Source: Microbulbifer marinus
Lineage (GTDB): Bacteria > Pseudomonadota > Gammaproteobacteria > Pseudomonadales > Cellvibrionaceae
Length of the DNA: 64,000 nucleotides
Assembly: GCF_900107725.1 (NCBI RefSeq)
Contig: NZ_FNQO01000002.1
Coordinates: 620,001-684,000, forward strand
Direction: 5' to 3'
A program made the position numbers and the translations under genes. Positions 1-9,908 of this stretch are shown piece after piece (the stretch's first letter is position 1; each line of letters starts with the position of its first letter). The notes under the pieces are model-generated. The model was not told the origin of the DNA, made no database searches, and saw only the letters and a program-made list of their open reading frames with translations.

Positions 1-2
1 AT

Positions 3-752
3 ATGGACACACTGCTGGTGTGTGGCGGGACTGACGAGGGTGTCAAAGCACAACAGGAAAACGGCGATCTGATTCCCTGGCTCCACTATTGCGCGCCCCG
101 CGTCAGGCGATTGGGATCCATCTGCAACGGTGCACTGATTCTTGCCGGTGCCGGCCTGCTCCATGGCAAGCGCGCCACCACCCACTGGATGGATGTGCCG
201 GCGCTGCAGGCTCTCGGCGACATCGACGTGGACCCGGATGCCATCTATGTGCGCGACGGCCGTATTTACACCTCCGCCGGCATCACCTCCGGTATCGACC
301 TGGCATTGGCACTCGTGGAGGAGGATTGCGGGCGCCGGCTGGCGTTAAAAGTGGCGCGGCGCCTGGTACTCTACCTGAAGCGGGAAGGCGGGCAGACCCA
401 ATACAGCGCACACCTGTCGAGCCAGGTGGAGAGCGACCAGTTTGGACAACTGATCGAATGGATTTACCGAAATTTAGCGGCACCGATCACCGTCACCAGG
501 CTCGCTGAAATGGCAGCCATGAGTCCGCGCAACTTCGCCCGCTGCTTTTTACAGGAAACCGGCATGACACCGGCAAAGTTTGTTGAGCGCGCGCGCGTAG
601 AGAAATCTCGACAGCTGCTGTCGGAGCAAAGTTTGCCAATGGAAAAGGTCGCCGTGCAGTGTGGTTTCCAATCGCAGGAACAATTACGAAGAGCATTCCG
701 CCGGCAGATGGGCGTGCTGCCGAGCGACTATCGCAAGCACTTTAATGGATAA
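3..752 (+). CDS. GlxA-family AraC transcriptional regulator, 5' partial
   Basis: The protein has a DJ-1/PfpI-like amidotransferase-fold N-terminal part followed by an AraC helix-turn-helix. The nucleophile-elbow segment SICNGALILAG lies at residues 39-49, with Cys41. The DNA-binding part covers about residues 150-248 and includes the second-helix signature GFQSQEQLRRAFRRQMG. GlxA-type regulators are usually near 320 residues, so about 70 N-terminal residues lie before the window; the ATG at position 3 is probably internal. The ligand and targets cannot be told. Family assignment is firm. Confidence 0.85.
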   Translation: MDTLLVCGGTDEGVKAQQENGDLIPWLHYCAPRVRRLGSICNGALILAGAGLLHGKRATTHWMDVPALQALGDIDVDPDAIYVRDGRIYTSAGITSGIDLALALVEEDCGRRLALKVARRLVLYLKREGGQTQYSAHLSSQVESDQFGQLIEWIYRNLAAPITVTRLAEMAAMSPRNFARCFLQETGMTPAKFVERARVEKSRQLLSEQSLPMEKVAVQCGFQSQEQLRRAFRRQMGVLPSDYRKHFNG

Positions 753-840
753 CAGAACCTTAGAGATAAGTATGCGGCTACATTTTTAACTGTGTCATTA
801 CCGCCTTTCGATTCTATCTGCTGGCGCACGGGCCTTGCCG

Positions 841-948
841 GCACGCGAAATCAGGAACGTGCTCATCGATCTGCGCGATAACGGCGGCCGCGATTCCGGG
901 CCGCGGAAAACCATAAGCGATTTAACAGAAACTAATGAATTTCTATAG
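841..948 (+). pseudogene. Decayed fragment resembling an S41 (C-terminal processing) peptidase
   Basis: One reading frame ending at the TAG at 946-948 encodes NVLIDLRDNGGRDSG. This matches the LIDLR-NGG segment conserved in S41/tail-specific proteases. Nothing upstream in this frame extends to a plausible start or to the rest of the peptidase, and downstream the frame closes after about 20 residues. I read it as the remnant of a lost gene. A short match could be chance. Confidence 0.4.
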
Positions 949-989
949 AAGTCGGGAGCCTGTTAGGACAAAGAAATCAGGGAGGTTTT

Positions 990-1126
990 CTGTGAGATAC
1001 CTATTGGTGGAATTGCTTTTTACAGTTTGTTGCAGTGCCACACTGGGCAATGACCAACCGGATACCCGGGCGATTTGGTGGCCGGACAGCATCTTCGGCC
1101 GCCTGCTGTCGGCGACGATTGACTAG
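990..1126 (+). CDS. Short ORF with signal-peptide-like N-terminus, probably a gene remnant
   Basis: A GTG at 990 follows GGGAGG and opens a 45-codon frame: a hydrophobic stretch (LLVELLFTVCCSATLG) then about 25 polar residues and a stop. It resembles the first part of an exported protein cut short. It lies between the S41-like fragment and the serine hydrolase, so it may be debris from the same decay. The rest of 753-1220 shows nothing else I can support. Confidence 0.25.
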
Positions 1127-1220
1127 CACAAGGTGCCGCTGGCGTGGGGGGCTATATCCCCCTCGACGGACACCCAACAGAACAAGCGCATTGATTCAGA
1201 AAAACCAACACGGACTTACG

Positions 1221-2504
1221 ATGATAAAAGGAAACCGATTTTTGCTCGCGAGCGCCACCGTGGCAATTTTGCTCGGCTGGCTGTTGTGGCCGGCCTACCA
1301 GTTCTTCGCCTATAACAAGGGCTCGCTGCCACTGCCGCCGTTTGGATGGCTGGAACTGCCGCAGGATGCTCCGTCGGTACAGGATCTGGCCGATCCGGCC
1401 TACGCTGAGGCCGGCAATGCTTCATTGGCTGCGATCGTAAACCACCGAAAAAAGATTGCGTCGCCGGCGATCTCTGCCGCGGTCGCCGCTTGCGGCAAAC
1501 TGGCCTGGGCCGGTGCTGCGGGCTGGTCGGATATCGAATCGAAAACACCGGCAACCACGGCGACCCGCTTCCGCATCGGCAGTACCGCCAAGGCGCTGAC
1601 CGGCACCGGACTGGCACGTATGGTGCAGTCCGGCCGCATGGACCTGGATACAACGATCGATCACTACCTGCAGACGCTGCCCAATCCGGCCTGGGCGCAA
1701 ATCACACCGCGTCAGCTGGCTTCGCATATGGCGGGCTTGCCGGACTACAAGGAAAACCAGGATTGGTTGGGGCTCTATCACACCCTGGCTTTGCGCGACC
1801 ACTATGACAATATGTCCGATGCTCTGGACGTATTCGACGATAGCCCGCTGCTGTATACGCCGGGCACGCAGTTCCATTACACCAGCTTCCACACCGTGCT
1901 GCTCGGCGCGACCATGGCCGGCGCGGCAAACAAAGAATATCTGCAATTGATGCAGGAGGAAGTATTTGACCCGGCGGGCATGACGGCCACCATCCCGGCG
2001 CCGCTCAGTGGGAACTATGCGGACGAAATTGCCACACCCTACAAAAGCAATGGCAAGGACGGTGCCGCACACCGGGTGCGCGAATGGCGCCCGGTGGATC
2101 TGAGTCACCGGTTGCCGGGCGGCGGTTTCATTTCCACGCCGTCTGATCTGGTGAGGCTTGGTCGCCGCTATTTAGACGACAGCTATCTCGCTCCGGAAAC
2201 CCGGGCCACCTTCTGGACTCCGCAGAAACTCGCTAGCGGAGAAATCAATCCACAGCACTACGCGCTCGGCTGGCGCTTCCATGAAAAGGAAATTCCGCAG
2301 ATCGGTCTGTTGCGCTACGCAAACCACGGTGGCGTATCCCGTGGTGGTCAGAGCTGGCTGATGGTATTGCCGGACTACGAAATGGCCGTTGCGGTGAATA
2401 TCAATCGCAAGACCGAGGTCTTCTGGGACTTCGGCAGTGTGTCCATGGATATTGCCGCCGCCTTTATTCGTGCTCGTGCCGCAACTGATTGCGGCGCAGG
2501 TTAA
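1221..2504 (+). CDS. Beta-lactamase-fold serine hydrolase (class C / penicillin-binding type)
   Basis: Predicted 427-residue protein anchored by an N-terminal membrane segment (about residues 8-30). It carries the SxxK motif STAK at 121-124 (serine nucleophile and general base), a later YTS in the position of the YxN motif, and NHGG near the C-terminus in place of KTG. This is the pattern of the serine beta-lactamase/esterase/D-peptidase superfamily (COG1680). The substrate is unknown; ester, peptide and lactam hydrolysis all occur. The ATG at 1221 was chosen because the membrane anchor follows it directly; an upstream in-frame extension to 1035 has no such signature. Confidence 0.85.
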   Translation: MIKGNRFLLASATVAILLGWLLWPAYQFFAYNKGSLPLPPFGWLELPQDAPSVQDLADPAYAEAGNASLAAIVNHRKKIASPAISAAVAACGKLAWAGAAGWSDIESKTPATTATRFRIGSTAKALTGTGLARMVQSGRMDLDTTIDHYLQTLPNPAWAQITPRQLASHMAGLPDYKENQDWLGLYHTLALRDHYDNMSDALDVFDDSPLLYTPGTQFHYTSFHTVLLGATMAGAANKEYLQLMQEEVFDPAGMTATIPAPLSGNYADEIATPYKSNGKDGAAHRVREWRPVDLSHRLPGGGFISTPSDLVRLGRRYLDDSYLAPETRATFWTPQKLASGEINPQHYALGWRFHEKEIPQIGLLRYANHGGVSRGGQSWLMVLPDYEMAVAVNINRKTEVFWDFGSVSMDIAAAFIRARAATDCGAG

Positions 2505-2636
2505 GAGGCCCGGGACCGATTTATTGTCGAGATCTGTATATCGATCACACACAGTCCACCGGCAGATTTAGCAATTCCGGTCAGGTATATCCGCTCTCCA
2601 CGCGCTAGGCTTAGGGAGGTTTAGGAGACACTTAAT

Positions 2637-3170
2637 TTGAATAGGGTGGATTCGGATAAATACCGGGAAAGATTGCACAGGGTGCTCGACTATATCGATA
2701 CAAATTTGGAACGAAAGCTCACGTTGGACCAACTCAGCGGTATAGCGGCATTCTTGAAGTATCACTTCCAGCGGCAATTCACTAAGCTGTTTGGAATCAG
2801 TCCCCACACCTATATCCGATGGTGCCGATTCAAACGAGCGGCGCACTTGCTGGCCTTTCGCACCGAAAGGCCGGTGACGGAAATCGCACTGAACTGTGGC
2901 TACGAAAGTCCCGAGCCTTTTACGCGCGCGTTTAGAAAAAGTGTTGGCCGGTCACCATCGGCATTCAGACAGGCGCCGCGCTGGGATAGCTGGAATTCGC
3001 AGCAAAAATTGTTGAGCGCGGTGAACGGCCGGCAGATGAAATCGGAACCAGGCCAGAAGCAGGTCGACATAGTCGAATTCGAGAATACTAAGATCGCAGT
3101 ACTGACACACCGGGGCGATCCCAAGTTGACGGGAAATGGCCTCAGGAATGCCGCAACAGGAAATCCGTAA
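2637..3170 (+). pseudogene. AraC-family regulator truncated in its GyrI-like domain
   Basis: Residues 1-110 form a complete AraC DNA-binding domain (LTLDQLSGIAAFLKYHFQRQF, then NCGYESPEPFTRAFRK). A linker leads to VDIVEFENTKIAVLTHRGDPKL, the typical opening strand of a GyrI-like effector domain. Homologues of this AraC-GyrI architecture run to about 280 residues, but here the frame runs into the 3' end of the opposite-strand gmhB and stops at 177. Probable start is TTG 2637, preceded by AGGAG near 2622. The DNA-binding half may still be made, but the effector domain is lost. Confidence 0.7.
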
Positions 3171-3696
3171 AAGCGGCGAGATCGTCAAAAACGGCGGTGT
3201 CGGCCAGTTGCGGATCCGGTTCCCGGATCAGTTGTTGCAGCGTCTGCTCGCCCGCGCCGGTCTTCACCAACACCGGCTTGCAGCCTTTTGCCAGTGCCGC
3301 CTGCAGGTCCTTCAGCTTGTCGCCGACCATGTAGCTGCCGTGCAGGCTGGTATCGAATTCCGCTTCTATTGCATCGAGCAATCCGGCTTTCGGTTTGCGG
3401 CAGCGGCAGTCGTCATCGGGTCCGTGCGGGCAATAAAAGATTGCGGCGATTTCACCGCCGGCATCCTCGACCAGCGCGCGCATTTTCGCATGCATCGCCT
3501 CGAGGTCGTCCAGGTCGAAGAGGCCGCGGGCGAGGCCGCTCTGGTTGCTGGCGATCACCAGCTGGTGGCCGGCGCGGCTCAGGTCGGCCATCGCCTCGAT
3601 GCTGCCGGGCAGCGGGATCCACTCGTCGGCGGATTTGACGTAGCCGTCGGAGTCGTAATTGATGACGCCGTCCCGGTCCAGCACGATGATAGCCAT
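3142..3696 (-). CDS. gmhB: D-glycero-beta-D-manno-heptose 1,7-bisphosphate 7-phosphatase
   Basis: HAD-superfamily phosphatase of ADP-heptose synthesis for the lipopolysaccharide inner core. The DRDGVIN motif near the N-terminus (residues 6-12 of the chosen start) supplies the nucleophile and acid/base aspartates. CPHGPDDDCRCRKPKAG is the cysteine-rich zinc-binding loop typical of GmhB, and MVGDKLKDL is the late HAD motif. At 184 residues it is a normal length. It is the last gene of the glyQ-glyS-gmhB group. The start at 3696 begins MAIIVLDRDG; eight upstream in-frame codons look non-native. Confidence 0.93.
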   Translation of the reverse strand: MAIIVLDRDGVINYDSDGYVKSADEWIPLPGSIEAMADLSRAGHQLVIASNQSGLARGLFDLDDLEAMHAKMRALVEDAGGEIAAIFYCPHGPDDDCRCRKPKAGLLDAIEAEFDTSLHGSYMVGDKLKDLQAALAKGCKPVLVKTGAGEQTLQQLIREPDPQLADTAVFDDLAAFTDFLLRHS

Positions 3697-3765
3697 GGAG
3701 AGTATTCCGCAGTCAGACAATCGCCGCAGCCGACAGGGCCGGCTGCGGCGCGTTGAACGCCTGAA

Positions 3766-5847
3766 TTATTTTGCCGGTACCAGCAGTGAGATATCCGCGA
3801 CCTCGAGGAACAGCGCGCGCAGCTGCGCCAGCAGAGCCAGGCGGTTGTCCCGCAGCTTCTCGTCGTCGGTCATGACCATCACGTGATCGAAGAAGCTGTC
3901 GACCGTATCGCGCAGACCGGCGAGACCCGCCAGGCCCTCGGCAAACATCGCCTCCTGGTACAGCGGCTCCACCTCGGTGCGGGCCACCTGCACTGCAGCA
4001 TAGAGCGCCTTTTCGGCGTCTTCCTGCAGCAGGCTCTCGTCCACCGCGTGCGGCACGGCGCCCTCGAGCTTGGCGAGGATGTTGGATACCCGCTTGTTGG
4101 CCGCGGCCAGGGCCTCGGCTTCCGGCAGCTGGCTGAATGCGTGTACGGCGTGCACCCGGTTGTCGATATCCAGCGGGCGCGACAGCTTGCGCGCGGCGAC
4201 AGACATAAACACTTCGGTGGCTATGCCCTGGTCCTCGTAGCGGGCACGGAAGCGCTCGAGGATGTACTGCAGAGTCTGCTCGACGACATTGTTGTATTCG
4301 CCCAGCGCGGTGCGCGGGAAATTGTCGCGGGACAGTTCCAGCAGTTCGCGCAGGTCCAGGTCGATTTTTTTCTCCACCAGAATGCGGATAACACCGAGGC
4401 TGGCGCGGCGCAGCGCGAAGGGGTCGCGCGAACCGCTGGGCGGCTGGCCGATACCGAAGATGCCCACCAGCGTGTCGAGGCGATCCGCCAGTGCGATTGC
4501 GGTGCCGGTCTCGCTGCGCGGCAGTTCGTCACCGGCAAACTTGGGCATGTACTGCTCGTACATGGCCTTGGCCACGTCCAGTGGCTCGCCGTCGTTTTCC
4601 GCATAGTAGTAGCCGGCGATACCCTGCAGATCCGGGAACTCGAACACCATCTCGGTGACCAGATCGGACTTGCACAGGCGACCGGCGCGCGCGGCCCAGT
4701 CGGGCTTTGCGTCTATCTTGTCGGCAATCTTTGCCGCCAGTACCGCCAGGCGCTCGGTCTTGTCGTATACCGTGCCGAGGTGCTGCTGGAATACAACCTG
4801 CTTGAGTTTTTCCCGGCGCGCTTCCAGGCTGGTTTTCTTGTCGGTGTCGAAGAAGAAGGCCGCATCGGCGAGGCGCGGGCGAATGACGCGCTCGTTGCCG
4901 TGAATCACCTGGGCCGGCTCCTGGCTCTCGATATTGGATACGGTGATAAAGAACGGCAGCAGCTGGCCGTCGGGGTCCACCACGTGGAAGTACTTCTGGT
5001 GTTCCTTCATCGACGAGATCAGCGCCTCGGCGGGCACTGCCAGGAAACGTTCCTCGAAGCGGCCGGTCAGCGCCACCGGCCACTCCACCAGTGCAGTCAC
5101 CTCATCGAGCAGGTCGTCGTCGATCACCGCCTCGCCGTTGACGTTGTTCGCCTCGGCCATCACCTGTTCGCGGATGGACTCGCGGCGCTCGGCGAAGTCG
5201 GCGATCACATAGCCGGGTTCGCGCAGCTGCTGCACATAGTCGTGGGCGGAGTGGATTTCCAGCTCGCGGTTGCAGTGGAAGCGGTGACCGCGACTGGTAT
5301 TGCCGGCCTTCAGGCCCAACACTTCGCCGTCGACCACCTGGTTGCCGAACAGCATCAGTAGCCAGTGCACCGGGCGCACGAATTCCTCGCGGCGCGCACC
5401 CCAGCGCATGCGCTTGGGAATCGGCAGCTGTGCCAGCGCCTTCTCGACGATGCCTGCCAGCAGTGTTTCGGTGGCGGCACCCTTTTGCTCGCTGACGAAG
5501 GCGAGACGCTCGCCTTTGTCGGTGTCGACACGACTCAGCTGCTCGACGGTGACGCCGTTGCTGCGCGCGAAGCCCTCCGCGGCCTTACTCGGCTTGCCCT
5601 CTTTGTCGAAGGCGGCCTGTACAGCCGGGCCGAGCTTCTCGATCTGCTTGTCCTGTTGTTTGTCGGCCAGGCCGGACACCGCCACCGCCAGGCGGCGCGG
5701 TGCGGCGTAGGCCTTGACCTCGCCGAACTCGAGCTCGGCGCCTTTCAGCCCCTGGGCGATACCGTCGGCAAAGGCATCCATCAGCTTGTGCAGCGCTTTC
5801 GGCGGCAGTTCTTCGGTGCCCAGCTCTACCAGAAAATCCTGCGCCAT
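3766..5847 (-). CDS. glyS: Glycine--tRNA ligase, beta subunit
   Basis: Beta subunit of the bacterial alpha2beta2 glycyl-tRNA synthetase, which charges tRNA-Gly. The 693-residue length is normal. The N-terminus (FLVELGTEELPPKAL) and the internal MRWGARREEFVRPVHW are hallmark segments of GlyS. The C-terminal part holds the DALR-like anticodon-binding region. Its start codon overlaps the glyQ stop by one base (TAATG), indicating translational coupling. Confidence 0.97.
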   Translation of the reverse strand: MAQDFLVELGTEELPPKALHKLMDAFADGIAQGLKGAELEFGEVKAYAAPRRLAVAVSGLADKQQDKQIEKLGPAVQAAFDKEGKPSKAAEGFARSNGVTVEQLSRVDTDKGERLAFVSEQKGAATETLLAGIVEKALAQLPIPKRMRWGARREEFVRPVHWLLMLFGNQVVDGEVLGLKAGNTSRGHRFHCNRELEIHSAHDYVQQLREPGYVIADFAERRESIREQVMAEANNVNGEAVIDDDLLDEVTALVEWPVALTGRFEERFLAVPAEALISSMKEHQKYFHVVDPDGQLLPFFITVSNIESQEPAQVIHGNERVIRPRLADAAFFFDTDKKTSLEARREKLKQVVFQQHLGTVYDKTERLAVLAAKIADKIDAKPDWAARAGRLCKSDLVTEMVFEFPDLQGIAGYYYAENDGEPLDVAKAMYEQYMPKFAGDELPRSETGTAIALADRLDTLVGIFGIGQPPSGSRDPFALRRASLGVIRILVEKKIDLDLRELLELSRDNFPRTALGEYNNVVEQTLQYILERFRARYEDQGIATEVFMSVAARKLSRPLDIDNRVHAVHAFSQLPEAEALAAANKRVSNILAKLEGAVPHAVDESLLQEDAEKALYAAVQVARTEVEPLYQEAMFAEGLAGLAGLRDTVDSFFDHVMVMTDDEKLRDNRLALLAQLRALFLEVADISLLVPAK

Positions 5848-6836
5848 TACTGCTTCTCCTCTTGCTCGACTTCTTCCGCCAGAATATCAGCGCGCAATTC
5901 CTCCGCCGCCAGCGGGAAGCCGAGGGCGCGGCGCGCATTGTAGTAGGCCTGGGCGACTGCGCGGGCCAGGGTGCGCACACGCAGGATGTAGCGCTGGCGT
6001 TCGGTGACCGAAATGGCGTGGCGCGCGTCCAGCAGGTTGAATGCGTGAGACGCCTTCATGACCTGCTCGTAGGCCGGCAGCGGCAGACCCAGCTCGATCA
6101 GGCGGCTGCTCTCGCGCTCGCAGTGATCGAAGGTGGCGAACAGGAACTCCACGTCCGCCTGCTCAAAGTTGTAGCGCGACATCTCCACCTCGTTCTGGTG
6201 GAAGACGTCGCCGTAGGTGACCGGGGAACCGTCCGGATTGCGGGTCCACACCAGGTCATAAATGGATTCCACACCCTGCAGATACATGGCGATACGCTCG
6301 AGGCCGTAGGTGATCTCGCCGGTGACCGGATAGCATTCGAGTCCGCCCACCTGCTGGAAGTAGGTGAACTGGGTGACCTCCATACCGTTCAGCCATACCT
6401 CCCAGCCGAGTCCCCAGGCGCCGAGGGTGGGGGATTCCCAGTTGTCCTCAACGAAGCGTATATCGTGCACGGCCGGATCCACGCCCATGGCGCGCAGGCT
6501 GTCCAGGTACAGTTCCTGGATATTATCTGGCGACGGCTTCATGACCACCTGGTATTGGTAGTAGTGCTGCAGGCGGTTGGGGTTCTCGCCGTAGCGGCCG
6601 TCGGTGGGGCGGCGGCAGGGCTGCACATAGGCGGCGTTCCAGGTCTCGGGACCCACTGCGCGCAGGAAGGTGGCCGGGTGAAAGGTACCGGCGCCCACTT
6701 CCATATCCAGAGGCTGTAGAATGACGCACCCTTGGCGCGCCCAGTAATCCTGCAGGGCAAAAATCAGGCCCTGAAAGGTGCTGAGGTCGTATTGCTTGGA
6801 CACCGCTATCTCCGGATCAGTATGTGCTTCGGGCAA
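5847..6836 (-). CDS. glyQ: Glycine--tRNA ligase, alpha subunit
   Basis: Catalytic alpha subunit of the heterotetrameric glycyl-tRNA synthetase. Class II motifs are present: [17 protein letters not shown], then [14 protein letters not shown], and [17 protein letters not shown]. At 329 residues it is slightly longer than usual because of about 12 N-terminal residues before [11 protein letters not shown]; a GTG just before SKQ is an alternative start. The gene heads the glyQ-glyS-gmhB transcription unit and faces lpxL across a 120-bp divergent intergenic region. Confidence 0.97.
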   Translation of the reverse strand: MPEAHTDPEIAVSKQYDLSTFQGLIFALQDYWARQGCVILQPLDMEVGAGTFHPATFLRAVGPETWNAAYVQPCRRPTDGRYGENPNRLQHYYQYQVVMKPSPDNIQELYLDSLRAMGVDPAVHDIRFVEDNWESPTLGAWGLGWEVWLNGMEVTQFTYFQQVGGLECYPVTGEITYGLERIAMYLQGVESIYDLVWTRNPDGSPVTYGDVFHQNEVEMSRYNFEQADVEFLFATFDHCERESSRLIELGLPLPAYEQVMKASHAFNLLDARHAISVTERQRYILRVRTLARAVAQAYYNARRALGFPLAAEELRADILAEEVEQEEKQ

Positions 6837-6965
6837 AGGGACGCAATTATAGCGGTAGCGGGTTGCGCACTAAAGGCGCCGCGGCCGCACAATCCCAATT
6901 GAATGGCCATACTTGGGCCTGGGCAGGCCTGCCCGAAGTCGAAATTTGCATAGGAAGTGGTTGCA

Positions 6966-7853
6966 TTGGATATCAAGGGGCGCCTGGCCGCCGGCGCACT
7001 CAAGCTCATCGGAAAACTGCCGCTGCACTGGTCGCGCCGCCTCGGCTGGCTATTGGGCCAGATAGCGGTGCTGACGCGGGGGGAAAGCCTGCGCATCAGC
7101 CGCATCAATCTCGCACTCTGCTACCCGGCGATGGACCCGCGTGAACGGGAAAGGCTCGCCCGCGACAGTGTCATCCACACCGCGATGACCGGCTTCGAGG
7201 TGGCGACCATCTGGCACCAGCCGTGGAGCCACAGCGAGGATCAGATAGTACGGGTGCGCAACCAGCAGCTGTTGTGTGACGGCGTCGACGACGGGCGCGG
7301 CGTACTGGTGCTGATGCCGCATACCGGAAACTGGGAAATCTTCGGCATGTATCTGGCGACGCTGGGACCATCCACCGCCCTCTACGCGCCGCCGAAAATC
7401 GCCTCGCTGGATCCGATTATCCGCGGCGGCCGTGAGGCCACCGGCACAACAATGGTGCCGACCAACATGCACGGCGTGCGCTCGCTGCTGAAGGCGCTGA
7501 AGTCCGGCAATATCGTTATGGTATTGCCGGACCAGGAACCAGATATGGGTGGCGACTTTGCCCCCTTCTTCGGCAAGCCGGCGCTGACCATGACTCTGGC
7601 CCACAATCTGCTGCAGCGTACTAAATGCCGTTGCGTGTTTGGCTTCGGCAAGCGCGTCGACGACGGCTTCGAGCTGGTGTTCCTGCCCGCCGAGCAGGCG
7701 ATCTACAGCGACGAACAGAAGGTCTCGCTGGCGGCGATGAACCGCGGCGTCGAGGCCTGCATCGCCGAGGCGCCGGAACAGTATCAGTGGGAATACAAGC
7801 GCTTCCGCAAGCAGCCGGAAGGGAAGAGTCGTATCTACAAGAAACCGTGTTGA
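6966..7853 (+). CDS. Lysophospholipid/lipid A acyltransferase of the LpxL/HtrB family
   Basis: Inner-membrane enzyme that transfers a secondary acyl chain to lipid A, or a close paralogue. The catalytic H-x4-E motif is HTGNWE (His119 and Glu124), followed by the GI-VMVLPDQEPDMGG substrate region. The 295-residue length fits. AGGA at 6952-6955 favours the TTG at 6966 over the GTG at 6957, which lies only a few bases from it. In Pseudomonas the htrB2 gene sits at the same place beside glyQ. Which acyl chain or position it serves cannot be told. Confidence 0.88.
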   Translation: MDIKGRLAAGALKLIGKLPLHWSRRLGWLLGQIAVLTRGESLRISRINLALCYPAMDPRERERLARDSVIHTAMTGFEVATIWHQPWSHSEDQIVRVRNQQLLCDGVDDGRGVLVLMPHTGNWEIFGMYLATLGPSTALYAPPKIASLDPIIRGGREATGTTMVPTNMHGVRSLLKALKSGNIVMVLPDQEPDMGGDFAPFFGKPALTMTLAHNLLQRTKCRCVFGFGKRVDDGFELVFLPAEQAIYSDEQKVSLAAMNRGVEACIAEAPEQYQWEYKRFRKQPEGKSRIYKKPC

Positions 7854-7962
7854 TTACCCGGCGGCAACTCTATACGCCGCCGGATACGCCGCCGGTGCCA
7901 GCAGCGCATTACCGCGCAAAATATTTAGTGCTGCAATCCGCTCGCCAGTAAACCGCGCAGGA

Positions 7963-9132
7963 TTATCGAATCTGTGTGCTTTCACACACTGGCTTTACAG
8001 TTTTGCCCTCAATCCTCGACAGTTGCCAGTATAGCCACAGCAACGACAGCAGAATTGCGCCGAAGGCAAAGGCGATGTTCGTCTTTCCGGCAACGAGCAA
8101 TCCACCCCCGAGCAGCGCGCCGGCTGCGGCCGCCGCATCCCGCCAGAAGGTAAACGCGTTTAATACCTGCTGTTGTCTGTGTCGGTCCGGCGACTGGTCG
8201 GTGAGCCACTTCGGCATCAGCATCATAAATACCCCATGGCCGACAATGCCGAGAATACTGGCGGTCAGCAGCCAATCGGACGCCAACAGCGCCGTTGCAA
8301 CAAACATCAGCGCTGTTGCAGCCGTGAGCAGGACGTTGGTGTGAGCCAAGTGACCAAGCCGAATTGCTAACAGGCCTAACAGAAGATTGAACAGCCTTTT
8401 TCCGACCACCAGAGCGGCCGCCACGGCGATGGCTTCGGCTTCACTGCGCCCACCGAGCACCAATAAAGGCGACAGCACGAGCATCCACAAGCCATCCAGC
8501 AGCAGACAGGAAAGGAACGTAAGACCCTGGGCAGGGGAAATCTCCGGCAGCAGTGAAGTTTGCCGGACTATCGCGCTTGCGCTGTCTCTTGGCAGCATGA
8601 ATGCCGGCACAAACGCCCCAAGGCACAAACAGAAAGACAGCAGAATGACGGAGTGGACTGATAATGATTCCACGAACCAGGGAGCGGCCAACAATACCAA
8701 CAGCGGACCGATTTCCTGGATTACGCTGTACCAGCCCATATTTTTCAGCCGGTGGTCAGGGTGTTCCGTTGCGTAATACAGACAAGAAAGGCGCATAAAC
8801 GCATAGGCAACACCCCATAACAGGCGCGCTGCCAACAGAAGCCACGGACCGGAAAAAAGCAAGAACATTCCGCTGGCCAGGCTGGCAAACAGTACCGCCA
8901 CTATGGTGGCCTTGCGGTTGCCGAGACGGGCATGCTGGCCTCCCAGCCAGGGGTTCAGCAGGATCCGGACGAAGCGGTTGGCCGACAGCAAGATACCGAC
9001 CCACACCAGGCTCAGCGAAAACTCGCCAAAATAGACCGGTAACAGTAAGTACAGTACCGCGTCAGAAACCAGGGTGAGGGTCAGGCTGCTGGCGACCAAT
9101 TTGGTAGCGCGGCTGCTGCGGGACTGAACCAT
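7963..9132 (-). CDS. MFS transporter of the arsenic operon
   Basis: A 389-residue integral membrane protein with about 12 hydrophobic segments and the MFS loop motif GGQHARLGNRKATIVAV between TM2 and TM3. It is the last gene of an arsR-arsH-MFS unit (13-bp gap after arsH). It does not match my recollection of ArsJ, and it is not ArsB or Acr3, so the exported species is unknown. A role in exporting an arsenical is inferred only from the operon. Confidence 0.75.
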   Translation of the reverse strand: MVQSRSSRATKLVASSLTLTLVSDAVLYLLLPVYFGEFSLSLVWVGILLSANRFVRILLNPWLGGQHARLGNRKATIVAVLFASLASGMFLLFSGPWLLLAARLLWGVAYAFMRLSCLYYATEHPDHRLKNMGWYSVIQEIGPLLVLLAAPWFVESLSVHSVILLSFCLCLGAFVPAFMLPRDSASAIVRQTSLLPEISPAQGLTFLSCLLLDGLWMLVLSPLLVLGGRSEAEAIAVAAALVVGKRLFNLLLGLLAIRLGHLAHTNVLLTAATALMFVATALLASDWLLTASILGIVGHGVFMMLMPKWLTDQSPDRHRQQQVLNAFTFWRDAAAAAGALLGGGLLVAGKTNIAFAFGAILLSLLWLYWQLSRIEGKTVKPVCESTQIR

Positions 9133-9144
9133 CTATTCAGAATC

Positions 9145-9888
9145 TCAGCAGCAGGGAGTTGGTGAGCTGGCGGCAGCATTGTTGGCCACGGCGGCAATCA
9201 GCGGTATATCGGTCGCAACCTCATAATCCTCTTTGTTTTCCGAGTAGCGATAGGTTAGCCAGTCTTTGTGATCGCGTAACAGCAGTGTCATCCGGAACAG
9301 CTCTTCCATTACGTCGACGACACGGTCGCGATAGGACGAAGGCTTCATAGAGCCATCTGCATTGAATTCCTGCCAGGCTTTGGCAACCGATGACTGGTTG
9401 GGGATGGTAAACATGCGCATCCAGCGCCCCAGGATTCTGAGGTTGTTGACGGCGTTAAACGACTGCGAGCCGCCACTGACCTGCATCACTGCCAGTGTTC
9501 GACCCTGCGTCGGGCGAATCGAGCCAACAGCCAGGGGAATCCAATCGATCTGGTTTTTAAATACCGCGGTGATATTGCCGTGGACCTCGGGGGAGCACCA
9601 GACCATGCCCTCGGACCACTGCGCCAGTTCGACAAGTTCCTGCACTTTTGGGTGTTGTCTGGAAGCGCCATCAAACACCGGCAGGCCATGGGGATCATAG
9701 ACCTTCACGTCGGCGCCAAAGCTGCGTAACAAAGAAGCCGCCTCCATCGTCAGTTTGCGACTGTAGGATTCAGGTCTCAGCGAGCCGTACAGCATCAAAA
9801 TGCGGGGCGCGTGGCTGGAAGCGTCGCGTCCGGCCTTTTCAATGGCTTGTCGTACGGTATCGACGGAGTGGATGGCGTTGGCAGACAT
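9145..9888 (-). CDS. arsH: NADPH-dependent FMN reductase ArsH (organoarsenical oxidase)
   Basis: Flavodoxin-fold FMN enzyme that in characterised members oxidises trivalent organoarsenicals such as methylarsenite to the less toxic pentavalent forms. Diagnostic segments are [19 protein letters not shown] (flavin phosphate loop), [19 protein letters not shown] and [14 protein letters not shown]. The length of 247 residues is normal. A candidate ArsR operator lies 21 bp upstream of its start, so it may have its own regulated promoter in addition to read-through from arsR. Confidence 0.94.
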   Translation of the reverse strand: MSANAIHSVDTVRQAIEKAGRDASSHAPRILMLYGSLRPESYSRKLTMEAASLLRSFGADVKVYDPHGLPVFDGASRQHPKVQELVELAQWSEGMVWCSPEVHGNITAVFKNQIDWIPLAVGSIRPTQGRTLAVMQVSGGSQSFNAVNNLRILGRWMRMFTIPNQSSVAKAWQEFNADGSMKPSSYRDRVVDVMEELFRMTLLLRDHKDWLTYRYSENKEDYEVATDIPLIAAVANNAAASSPTPCC

Positions 9889-9908
9889 AGCGAACTCCTT
9901 GTAACGAT

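Noticed and set aside
3883..5361. Long open frame on the plus strand opposite glyS (492 codons)
   Set aside because: It is the antisense shadow of glyS, a GC-rich gene with few stops in this frame; it has no recognisable domain and its composition follows the opposite codon positions.
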